Below are positions 15,826-22,741 of a stretch of 64,000 nucleotides of DNA, piece after piece. Source of the DNA: G965276765 sp965276765 (GTDB lineage Bacteria; Actinomycetota; Acidimicrobiia; Acidimicrobiales; Palsa-688); the NCBI GenBank assembly GCA_965276765.1, contig OZ255627.1, positions 3,906,001 to 3,970,000 of the forward strand, given 5' to 3'. The notes below the pieces were generated by a model. The model ran no database searches, had not been told where the DNA came from, and worked only from the letters and a program-made list of their open reading frames with translations. Within the stretch, counting starts at the first letter, position 1. Every line of letters begins with the position of its first letter. The translations under genes were made by a program, and so were the position numbers.

Positions 15826-16248
15826 TCAGCGGGGCGGCGTCAGGCACTCCCTGATCGAGGCGGCCACGGCTGCGGCGGCGTCGTCGCTCTCGTAGTGGCG
15901 CCGCGGCCAGAAGAAGCCCCGCAGCCCATCCTTGGGCCGGCGGGGAACGACGTGGACGTGCACGTGGGGCACGCTCTGGCTGACGACGTCGTTGATGGCG
16001 ACCCAGGTGCCGGGGTTGCCGAGGGCGGCTCGCTGGGCGGCGGCGACCCGCCGGCCGGCGGCGAGGAGGGGTCCGAGCAGGTCGTCGGGCAGGTCGTCGA
16101 GGTGGACGTAGTGCCGCCTCGGCATGATCAGCGTGTGGCCCTCGAAGACGGGGCGGATGTCGAGCATCCCGACGAGATCGGGCTCGTCGAGCACGATGTG
16201 GCCGGGGGCCTGGCCGGCGATGATGCGGTCGAACACGCAGTCGGTCAT
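15826..16248 (-). CDS. HIT family protein
   Basis: About 140 residues, a usual size. The histidine triad is SVPHVHVHVVPRR. Other family blocks are CVFDRIIAGQ at the start, VGMLDIRPVFEGHTLIMPRR in the middle and WVAINDVVSQ before the triad. HIT proteins are nucleotide hydrolases or transferases, mostly splitting AMP-linked compounds. The Cys of the usual CxxC near the start is kept only once (CVFD instead of CIFC), so the common zinc site is probably missing. Start ATG 16248 gives MTDCVF; ATG 16257 is an in-frame alternative. Confidence 0.88.
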   Translation of the reverse strand: MTDCVFDRIIAGQAPGHIVLDEPDLVGMLDIRPVFEGHTLIMPRRHYVHLDDLPDDLLGPLLAAGRRVAAAQRAALGNPGTWVAINDVVSQSVPHVHVHVVPRRPKDGLRGFFWPRRHYESDDAAAAVAASIRECLTPPR

Positions 16249-16422
16249 CGGGGTCATGGTCGCAGCTGATCTCGCCGGGCAGCCACCTGGGGACCGCAAA
16301 GAGACAACAGGCTTGGCCGTAGGCCGCAAGTGCCGTCCCACCAAGGTCTCATCGACAATGGCCGCGCCCGTTGTATCGCAGGGGGACCCCTGGTTGGGAG
16401 CGGGCCGCGCCAAGATGCAGAG

Positions 16423-16896
16423 GTGGCCAATCAACCAACCTCACCCGACCCCGGCTCGGCGGTCCCCCTGACGACGGGCCCACCCGAGACCGTTCTCGCG
16501 CCGCTCGAACCAAGCGTGGCCGCAGCGTTGCGCGCCGCCCTCACCGGGCCCGAAGCGACGCGGAAGGCGGCGGTGGCAGCCGTCGCCGCCGCCCACCCGA
16601 CCGTCATCGATGCCTGGGCCGTGCTCTCCGAGCTCTCCGACGAGCCGGTTGAATCGTACGCCTACGCCCGCGTCGGCTACCACCGTGGCCTCGACACGCT
16701 CCGGGCATCGGGATGGCGCGGCACGGGATACGTGCGATGGGACCACGAGACCAACCGAGGTTTCCTGCGGGCACTCGAGGCCCTGCGGGCGGCCGCCGAG
16801 CGGATCGGGGAGGGGAGCGAGGAGGTGCGCTGCCGTCTGTTCCTCCGTCAGCTCGACCCCGAGTGGGATCGCAGGGGCGGCCCGGGCCCGGCATGA
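16423..16896 (+). CDS. DUF3151 family protein
   Basis: A 157-residue soluble protein matching the actinobacterial DUF3151 family: AAHPTVIDAWAVL, ESYAYARVGYHRGLDTLR, RGTGYVRWDHETNRGFLRAL and a terminal DPEWDR. Function is unknown; helical and Arg/Trp-rich. GTG 16423 follows a CAAGAT box by 6 bases, consistent with a leaderless start. The stop overlaps the SUFU ATG by 4 bases, so the two are co-translated. Confidence 0.8.
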   Translation: MANQPTSPDPGSAVPLTTGPPETVLAPLEPSVAAALRAALTGPEATRKAAVAAVAAAHPTVIDAWAVLSELSDEPVESYAYARVGYHRGLDTLRASGWRGTGYVRWDHETNRGFLRALEALRAAAERIGEGSEEVRCRLFLRQLDPEWDRRGGPGPA

Positions 16897-17996
16897 TCCG
16901 GAGGCGGGCCGCCGCCCCGGTCGTTTCGTCGCCGGGACCGGGGATGGCGGCTATCGACCGGCGAGTCGACCGGGTCGACGGCGCGCCCGAGGTGCATCGC
17001 TACCGGCCCAGGGCGCCGCAGCGTTTCCGCAGTGGCGGTCCCCTGCGCGCCGTGAGCGCCCATCGGCTCTCCTCCCCCGACCACTGGCATCTGGTCACCT
17101 ACGGCCTCTCGGAGCTCGACAGCAAGGAGTCCGACGATCCGGGCGTCTCAGGGTGGGGATTCGAGCTGACCATGCGCGTGGCGAAGGGGACGGGCGCGAC
17201 CGGCGGAAGGGGGGCAGGCGGGGCCGGCGGAGGCGTCGCAGGCCGGGGAGCGGGTGGGCCCGGCGACGAAGCGGGTGGGGTCGACGAGCCGGCGTGGGCG
17301 GTCGACCTGCTGACCAACCTGGCCGCGTATGTCTGGACGTCGGGCCACGGGTTCGCCGCCGGAGACCACATCGACCTGCGCGGGCCGGTCGGGCCGGAGA
17401 AGGGTGGGGAGCTGTCGGCCGCCGCCGTCGTCGTCGACCCGGCCCTCGGCCGCATGAAGGGTCCGTTCGGGCGGGTCAGCTTTCTGCAGGTCGTCGTCCT
17501 CACCGCCGACGAGCTCGAATTGTGCCGGTCCTTGAGCACCGACGATGTCGTGGCCGCCCTGGCTGCAACCGATCCGCTGCTCGTCACCAGGACCGGGCGA
17601 CGAAGCCTCTTGTCCGATCCCGTCATCGGCGCCGAGCTCGCCGCACGGGCCGGCGCCGATAGAAGGGCCCTCACGGAACTGGCCGTGGCCACGCTGTCGT
17701 GGCGACGTCGCCTCAATGCCACGGTCGTCAAGATGGGAGCCGGAGCCTCGGCGGCGCTCGGGCCTGCCCTCCGGCGCGGGCTCACCTCGCCGGGAGCGAC
17801 CTTCACGGTGCTCGGCGACGCCGGCGCGGTCCGGTTTCGCGTTGCCGATGCGCCGGCGTGGCAGGCCGGTGCCGGTCGGATCGACGTGGCCGTTCCGCTG
17901 AGCGAGGTCGACGAGCTCGCCGGGCTCTTCGACGGGCGCGTCGGGTGGGGCCGACGGCCGGCGTGGCCTGGCCTCCGCTGGCAGGTCGTTCGCTGA
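16893..17996 (+). CDS. Suppressor-of-fused (SUFU) domain protein with Gly-rich insertion
   Basis: A 367-residue protein. The SUFU fold is recognised from HWHLVTYGLSEL (near residue 65), GWGFELTMRV, WAVDLLTNLAAYVWTSGH, GDHIDLRGPV, and the downstream FLQVVVLTADELEL. Between the second and third blocks sits an insertion of about 27 residues, nearly all Gly and Ala, within the domain. A further 130 residues of unknown character follow. Bacterial SUFU proteins are often immunity proteins in polymorphic toxin systems, but no toxin gene is adjacent. It is coupled to the DUF3151 gene by ATGA. Whether it has any regulatory role here is unknown. Confidence 0.82.
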   Translation: MIRRRAAAPVVSSPGPGMAAIDRRVDRVDGAPEVHRYRPRAPQRFRSGGPLRAVSAHRLSSPDHWHLVTYGLSELDSKESDDPGVSGWGFELTMRVAKGTGATGGRGAGGAGGGVAGRGAGGPGDEAGGVDEPAWAVDLLTNLAAYVWTSGHGFAAGDHIDLRGPVGPEKGGELSAAAVVVDPALGRMKGPFGRVSFLQVVVLTADELELCRSLSTDDVVAALAATDPLLVTRTGRRSLLSDPVIGAELAARAGADRRALTELAVATLSWRRRLNATVVKMGAGASAALGPALRRGLTSPGATFTVLGDAGAVRFRVADAPAWQAGAGRIDVAVPLSEVDELAGLFDGRVGWGRRPAWPGLRWQVVR

Positions 17997-18028
17997 GGGC
18001 TTCCTGGCGACGATGCCCGGGGCGTGGT

Positions 18029-18067
18029 GGGAGGGCGTGGCGGGAGGGCGTGGCGGGAGGGCGTGGC
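18029..18067 (+). repeat. Three tandem copies of a 13-bp unit
   Basis: GGGAGGGCGTGGC occurs at 18029-18041, 18042-18054 and 18055-18067, exact in all three. A degenerate copy precedes it. The array ends 12 bases before the -10 box of the flavin reductase gene, so it covers that promoter's -35 region. Confidence 0.85.
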
Positions 18068-18078
18068 GCCCCGACCGG

Positions 18079-18084
18079 TAGCCT
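18079..18084 (+). promoter_or_regulatory. -10 box (TAGCCT) predicting a leaderless mRNA
   Basis: TAGCCT ends exactly 6 bases before the ATG at 18091; no ribosome binding site is present. Confidence 0.5.
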
Positions 18085-18090
18085 GCGGCG

Positions 18091-18621
18091 ATGAGCCCGG
18101 TCGAGCCTGCGCCAGCCGATCGGGATCCTGACGCTTACGACCGGCTCCGCCGGCGCGTCCTTTGGAAGCTGCCGTCGGGCCTGTATCTCATCGGCAGCGC
18201 GGCCGCGGGATCTCGAAACCTGATGACCATCAACTGGGTCTCCCAGGTCGCCCTCGAGCCCAAGCTGGTCGGTGTCTCGGTCGAGCGCGAGGCGTTGACG
18301 CATCGCCTCGTGGACGAGGGTGGCGTCTTCGCCCTGTCGCTTATCGACCGCGCCGAGCGGGCGGTGGTTCGCCGCTTCGTCAAGCCGGCCGCCGACGACC
18401 CCGAGGCCGGGACCCTGTCCGACCAGCCCATTCGAACCGCGACGACCGGGGCGCCGATTCTCGCGTCGGCCGTGGCGTGGATCGACTGCGAGGTCCGCCA
18501 GCGTGTCGCGGTGGGGTCCCACACCCTGTTTGTGGGTGAGGTCGTCGACAGCGACTTCGGTGGTGCCGAGGACACCGACGTGTTGCGCATGGAAGACACC
18601 CGCATGAATTACGGCGGTTGA
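18091..18621 (+). CDS. Flavin reductase-like FMN-binding protein
   Basis: A 176-residue split-barrel flavoprotein. It has the usual order of blocks: WKLPSGLYLIGSAAAGSRN, MTINWVSQVALEPKLVGVSV (FMN phosphate and isoalloxazine site), GGVFALSLI, and a C-terminal HTLFVGEVVDSDFG. Members reduce free FMN or FAD with NAD(P)H and often feed two-component monooxygenases; none is adjacent, so the partner is unknown. Length is normal. Confidence 0.85.
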   Translation: MSPVEPAPADRDPDAYDRLRRRVLWKLPSGLYLIGSAAAGSRNLMTINWVSQVALEPKLVGVSVEREALTHRLVDEGGVFALSLIDRAERAVVRRFVKPAADDPEAGTLSDQPIRTATTGAPILASAVAWIDCEVRQRVAVGSHTLFVGEVVDSDFGGAEDTDVLRMEDTRMNYGG

Positions 18622-18655
18622 GCGGGCTCCGGTACGCTCTCGTCAAGGAGGTCCG

Positions 18656-19417
18656 ATGGGTGCTGCCCAAGCTCCGACCGGGCGAGAGCAGGTCCGGAAG
18701 GCCATTTCGTGGTACTTCGAGACGCGGTCACCCGCGGCGAGAGAACAGGTCGTCGCCGCCTACCAGGGTTTGGCGTACAGCCTCGCCGCCCGGTTCGCCC
18801 AGCGGGGTGAGGAGCTCGACGACCTCAACCAGGTAGCGCTCATCGGGCTGCTCAAGGCCATCGATCGGTTCGACCCCTCACGAGGGGCCGAGCTGACCAC
18901 GTTCGCCACGGCGACGATCCTCGGCGAGCTCAAGCGGCACCTGCGCGACCGGGGCTGGTCGGTTCGCCTTCCCCGCCGAGTCCACGATCTCCACCTCCAG
19001 GCCCAGCAGGCCATCGATGAGCTGACCCAGGAGTCGGGCCGCTCACCGACGCTGCCCGAGATCGCCGCACGCCTCGATGTCACGATCGACGACGCCGTCG
19101 AGGCCCTCGACGCCGGCGGGCTCCGACACAACACGTCGCTCGAGGCGCCGCTCTCGGGTGGCGACGACCACTCGCTCAGCAACCGGATCGGGATGCGGGA
19201 CCAGCGGATGGCCGAGGTCGACGGGCGCATGGAGCTCAGCCCTCTGTTGGCTCGTCTGCCCGAACGCCAACAGCAGATCCTCAACCTGCGCTTTGTCGTC
19301 GGCTGCAGCCAGACCGAGATCGCGTCGATGGTCGGCGTCAGCCAGATGCAGGTGTCGCGCCTGCTGGCCCGGAGTCTGGCCCAGCTGAGGGCGTGGGCCG
19401 CCGAGCCGGCGCATTGA
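18656..19417 (+). CDS. RNA polymerase sigma factor, SigB/SigF type
   Basis: A 253-residue group 3 sigma-70 factor. Region 2 is seen in LDDLNQVALIGLLKAIDRFD and FATATILGELKRHLRDRGW, region 3 in ARLDVTIDDAVEALDAG, and region 4 in LPERQQQILNLRFVVGCSQT. Such factors direct general stress or developmental regulons and are usually held by an anti-sigma factor; no RsbW-like gene is next to it. A strong AAGGAGG site lies 5 bases before the ATG, and a TACGCT -10 box at 18633-18638. RNase D begins at the end of this gene. Confidence 0.92.
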   Translation: MGAAQAPTGREQVRKAISWYFETRSPAAREQVVAAYQGLAYSLAARFAQRGEELDDLNQVALIGLLKAIDRFDPSRGAELTTFATATILGELKRHLRDRGWSVRLPRRVHDLHLQAQQAIDELTQESGRSPTLPEIAARLDVTIDDAVEALDAGGLRHNTSLEAPLSGGDDHSLSNRIGMRDQRMAEVDGRMELSPLLARLPERQQQILNLRFVVGCSQTEIASMVGVSQMQVSRLLARSLAQLRAWAAEPAH

Positions 19418-19419
19418 AC

Positions 19420-20646
19420 GTGCCGCCGGCCCCACCCGGTCTCGTCGCCGATGCCCTGGCCTTCGCCGAGGTGGTCGCCCGGCTGAAGGATGCTCCGCGC
19501 TACGCCCTCGACACGGAGTTCCATCGGGAGAAGACCTACTGGCCGCAGGTTGCGCTCGTCCAGGTCGCCTGGCCAGCGGAGGCCGGAGGCGGAGCGGGCG
19601 GCGGGGCCCGAGGAGAGGCGGGTACGGCCCTGGTCGACCCGCTCGCCGTCGACCTGTCCCCGCTCGCCGAGATCCTCGAAGGACCGGCGACGATGGTCGC
19701 CCACGCCGCCGAGCAGGACCTCGAGGTCCTCCTGCGCTCGTGCGGGACGGTACCGGCCCACCTCTTCGACACCCAGGTCGCCGCCGGCTTTGCCGGCCAC
19801 GGCTCGGCGTCACTCGCGAGTCTCTCCGCCTCCTACCTCGGTATCAGCGTGGCCAAGGGCGACCGGTTGACCGACTGGAGCGCCAGGCCGCTCGCGGATT
19901 CGCAGCTCCGCTACGCCGCCGCCGACGTCGATCACCTCCTCGAGCTGGCCACGGCCATCGGCGCCGATCTGGAGGCACGGGGTCGCCTCGACTGGGCAGA
20001 TCAGGAGTGCGAGCTGGTGCGGTCGAAGGCCACTGGAGAGCCGGATCCCGCGCGAGCGTGGTGGAAGCTGCGGGATGCCAGGGCGCTGCGTGGCAGCGAG
20101 AGGGGGGTCGCCCAGGAACTGGCGGCGTGGCGGGAGTCGCAGGCCAAGAGCAGGGACATCCCCGTGCGCCACGTGCTGCCGGACCTCGCCCTGCAGTCCA
20201 TCGCCCACCGGCCGCCATCGTCGCGCCAGGCTCTCGCCGCTGTTCGCGGTCTCGACGGTCGCTACCTGCGAGGTGACTCGGCCGATGAGATCCTCGCCGC
20301 TGTTGGCAGGGGCCTTCATCTCCCCGACGCCGCGGTCAACGCGCCGCAGGCCGACGAGGTCCCCAAGGACCTCCGCCCCGCCGTCGCCCTGGCCATGGCC
20401 TGGGTGGCCCAGCTCGCTCGTGACGCAGCAGTGGACGCCGCCCTGCTCGCGACCCGATCCGACGTGGTGGCCATGTTGCGCAACGAGCCCGACGCTCGGC
20501 TGGGGCGAGGATGGCGGGCGGACGTGGCCGGCGACACCGTCGGCCGGTTGCTCGGGGGCCGAGCGGCGTTGGCCTTCGACCGCGGCCAGGGGCTCGTCAT
20601 CGAGGCCCGTTCGGGGCGGCCACCCGCCGACCGGGAGGGGAAGTGA
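19420..20646 (+). CDS. rnd: Ribonuclease D-like 3'-5' exonuclease with HRDC domain
   Basis: About 408 residues. The DEDDy exonuclease residues are in YALDTEFHREKTYWPQ, MVAHAAEQDLEVL and QLRYAAADVDHLLEL. An HRDC-type domain follows (about residues 215-300, with ARDIPVRHVLPD-like and LAAVRGLDGRYLR segments), then a further helical domain. It should trim tRNA and other structured RNA 3' ends. A Gly/Ala loop (GGGAGGGARGEAG) interrupts the exonuclease domain near residue 60. Starts at GTG 19420 or TTG 19414, which overlaps the sigma stop, are both possible; close coupling to the sigma gene is clear either way. Confidence 0.88.
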   Translation: MPPAPPGLVADALAFAEVVARLKDAPRYALDTEFHREKTYWPQVALVQVAWPAEAGGGAGGGARGEAGTALVDPLAVDLSPLAEILEGPATMVAHAAEQDLEVLLRSCGTVPAHLFDTQVAAGFAGHGSASLASLSASYLGISVAKGDRLTDWSARPLADSQLRYAAADVDHLLELATAIGADLEARGRLDWADQECELVRSKATGEPDPARAWWKLRDARALRGSERGVAQELAAWRESQAKSRDIPVRHVLPDLALQSIAHRPPSSRQALAAVRGLDGRYLRGDSADEILAAVGRGLHLPDAAVNAPQADEVPKDLRPAVALAMAWVAQLARDAAVDAALLATRSDVVAMLRNEPDARLGRGWRADVAGDTVGRLLGGRAALAFDRGQGLVIEARSGRPPADREGK

Positions 20647-20658
20647 CGCCTCGCTCCG

Positions 20659-20709
20659 GAACCTGTCGCGATCTTGCACCGACGTGTGTACAGAAATCGC
20701 GACAGGTTC
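20659..20709. repeat. Perfect 14-bp inverted repeat with 23-base spacer
   Basis: The arms are GAACCTGTCGCGAT (20659-20672) and ATCGCGACAGGTTC (20696-20709). A third ATCGCGACA lies at 20728-20736, and each right-hand copy is preceded by a related CCGACG...GTAC segment, so there is also an imperfect direct repeat of about 30 bases. It sits between RNase D and a small gene. There is no T run, so it is not a typical terminator. It could be an operator pair or a trace of a mobile repeat. Confidence 0.75.
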
Positions 20710-20769
20710 GAGCCGACGCGTACACGGATCGCGACAAGAAACGCTCCGAGGGCGCCCTACCATGCACCC

Positions 20770-21015
20770 ATGCCGGAGGAGCTTGACGTCGACCGCATGA
20801 TCGCCCGCTTCCAGGCGCGGGCCAAGGCGGTTCGCAAGCGGGGGCTTCCGCCTGTCGAGGGCGCGGATCGCAAGCGTTTCATCGATCAGGCTCGGATCGA
20901 CTTCCAGGACTATGCCCTCATCGGTGACGCCACGGGGCGCATCGATGACGGGGTGCTGACTTTGACCGTGGACCTGCGCCCAAGTCCTCAGACCGACGAC
21001 CCGAGCGGCACGTAG
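20770..21015 (+). CDS. Small conserved-looking protein of unknown function
   Basis: An 81-residue soluble protein beginning MPEELDVDRMIARFQARAKA and rich in Arg, Lys and Asp. The central DRKRFIDQARIDFQDYALIG should form helices; the rest ends in a strand and an acidic tail. I do not recognise a family. The start is supported by a TACCAT -10 box ending 6 bases upstream (20758-20763) and codon use like its neighbours. The stop lies 36 bases from the convergent carbonic anhydrase stop. Confidence 0.65.
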   Translation: MPEELDVDRMIARFQARAKAVRKRGLPPVEGADRKRFIDQARIDFQDYALIGDATGRIDDGVLTLTVDLRPSPQTDDPSGT

Positions 21016-21051
21016 CCGCCCAGAGGCCGGCCGAGACCGGCAGTGGGTTGG

Positions 21052-21540
21052 TCAGGCGACCTCTCTGAGCCCGCCCTTTTCCACGTCGTAGACGAAGCCA
21101 CGAACGTTCTTGTGGGGCACGAACGGGCTGGCCTTGACCCGAGCGATCGACTGGCGGATGTCGTCGTCAAGATCGGCGAACGCTTCCAGCGCGAACGGGG
21201 GACGGATCCCCGTGTCCGCCTCGATCTGTGCCTTCACGGCGTCATCGGAAAAGCTGAGCATGCCGCAGTCGGTGTGGTGGATGAGAATGATCTCGGTCGT
21301 GCCGAGCAACCGCTGAGAGATCGCAAGGGATCGGATCACGTCCTCGGAGACCACGCCACCGGCGTTGCGTATCACGTGCGAATCTCCCTCGACCAGACCG
21401 AGCAAGCCGTACACGTTGAGGCGGGCGTCCATGCATGCGACCACGGCGACCTGCTTGCCGGGAGGCATCGGTAGGCCACCCTGGTCGAACTTCTTGGCGT
21501 ATTGCCCGGCATTGCCGAGCAGCTCGTCGGTCACGCTCAT
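21052..21540 (-). CDS. Beta-class carbonic anhydrase
   Basis: A 162-residue enzyme close in length and pattern to the short mycobacterial Rv1284 type. Zinc ligands are Cys36 (ACMDAR), His89 and Cys92 (HHTDCG), with the Asp38/Arg40 dyad present. It interconverts carbon dioxide and bicarbonate in the cytoplasm and supplies bicarbonate for carboxylases. The gene stands alone; the 181 bases upstream (21541-21721) separate it from a divergent small gene. Confidence 0.93.
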   Translation of the reverse strand: MSVTDELLGNAGQYAKKFDQGGLPMPPGKQVAVVACMDARLNVYGLLGLVEGDSHVIRNAGGVVSEDVIRSLAISQRLLGTTEIILIHHTDCGMLSFSDDAVKAQIEADTGIRPPFALEAFADLDDDIRQSIARVKASPFVPHKNVRGFVYDVEKGGLREVA

Positions 21541-21721
21541 CGGCGCCTACCCCTTGCTCGTCGGAGACTTCAAGGCCGGACCCTACCCAGCCGAAAGTCG
21601 ACTGATCAAATCCGGATTAGTGATTTTGGGGACGCACGGGCCCGCTGCCACCGACCTACCCGATGTACAGCGGTAAGCTTTCCAGACGTCACGAAGGGCT
21701 CAGACTGATGGGAGCGGGCGC

Positions 21722-21919
21722 GTGAAAAAGGGACGACATCGGCGCTTCGAGGAAGCGCGAGCACTCAAGCGCTCCAACGAAGTAATCATCCCCCCTTGCG
21801 CCGAATGCGGCGCCGAGCCGGGCGACGAGCACGCTTCGTGGTGCATGGCCATGGAGGACGACGACGACGCCACCGAGGGCGAGGATCACACGGATCAGCC
21901 GGCGCATCGCGCCCCCTGA
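21722..21919 (+). CDS. Small Cys-containing protein of unknown function
   Basis: A 65-residue protein with a basic N-terminal half (MKKGRHRRFEEARALKRSNE) and a possible metal site CAECG...DEHASWC, then an acidic tail. The four-ligand arrangement (two Cys, His, Cys) could bind zinc. GTG 21722 was chosen; a GGGAGCGGG stretch just upstream may serve as ribosome binding site, and TAAGCT at 21674-21679 is a candidate -10 box. No family recognised. It is convergent with the Cys-rich gene. Confidence 0.55.
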   Translation: MKKGRHRRFEEARALKRSNEVIIPPCAECGAEPGDEHASWCMAMEDDDDATEGEDHTDQPAHRAP

Positions 21920-21931
21920 GTCGCGCTGCGC

Positions 21932-22741
21932 TCAGGCACCCGACTTCGTCCGCACGGTCGGATGGGGGAGTGCGACGGTCGTCGTCGTGCGCTCGTTGAG
22001 GTAGCCGACCAGCTTGAGGTACACGGCGGGCCCGACGAGAGCAACCAGCTCGGCGGCGAGCGAACGCCAGACCGGATCGTGGCCTACGAACGCCTCCGGC
22101 GCCTCGGTGCACCACCAGTGGAAGTCACTGCCCCCGCCACCCCAGTGGCGCCGGTCCCATTGCGAGATCGTCGTCGTCACGTGACCCCGGTCATCGACGG
22201 TCTCGTCCCGGCGAAGGGGAAGCTGCCAGCAGACGTCGGGCTTGACCTCGAGCGGCAGACGGTCGGCCTCGAGCGCGGCACGGTGCAGCGCGCAGCCCGC
22301 TCCGCCAGGGAACCCGGGCCGGTTGAGGAAGATGCAGGCGTCGTCGACCAGGCGGGTGACGCGGGTCCCGTCGGGATCGTTGCGCACGATGCCATGGCGA
22401 CCAGACCGAGACCGCATCTGCCACTGCTCTGACGTGAGCGTCGATGCGGCGGCCGTGACCCGCTCGACATCGGCGTCGTCGGTGAAGTGGGCTCCGTACG
22501 AGCAACAGCCTTGCTCGAGCTCGGGGGTCGGACCCGTCAGTACGCCCTGGCAGCCGGCACCGAATATGCATGACCAGCGGGACTCCATGAAGGTGACGTC
22601 GAAGATCCAGGTTCGCTCCTCGTCGTCGTCCTCGAAGCTCACCCACTCGTGGGCGTCGGCCGGTGTCGCAGCGAAATCGGTGCCCCGGGTGCCCCGGGTG
22701 CCCCTGCCGCCTCGGGCGCCGCTGTCGTCCCTGGCGCTCAC
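21932..22741 (-). CDS. Cys-rich protein of unknown function (DUF3109/YkgJ-like cysteine cluster)
   Basis: A 269-residue protein. Cysteines cluster in conserved-looking blocks: WSCIFGAGCQGV, QGCCSYGAHF, DDACIFLN, GAGCALHRAALEADRLPLEV, and KPDVCWQLPLRRDE. The CC..G, C.xH and C.LP spacing resembles DUF3109 and related iron- or zinc-binding Cys-cluster proteins. The N-terminus is a repetitive GxRGTRG stretch. Its GTG start overlaps the M20 peptidase stop by 4 bases (GTGA), so it is translated after the peptidase. Function unknown. Confidence 0.65.
   Translation of the reverse strand: MSARDDSGARGGRGTRGTRGTDFAATPADAHEWVSFEDDDEERTWIFDVTFMESRWSCIFGAGCQGVLTGPTPELEQGCCSYGAHFTDDADVERVTAAASTLTSEQWQMRSRSGRHGIVRNDPDGTRVTRLVDDACIFLNRPGFPGGAGCALHRAALEADRLPLEVKPDVCWQLPLRRDETVDDRGHVTTTISQWDRRHWGGGGSDFHWWCTEAPEAFVGHDPVWRSLAAELVALVGPAVYLKLVGYLNERTTTTVALPHPTVRTKSGA

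Noticed and set aside
16893..17996. SUFU gene as immunity protein of a local toxin system
   Set aside because: No toxin-like, secretion-associated or repeat-rich gene is adjacent; it is coupled only to a DUF3151 gene.
20659..20709. tRNA or Rho-independent terminator
   Set aside because: The arms do not form a cloverleaf, there is no T loop consensus or CCA, and no T run follows the stem.
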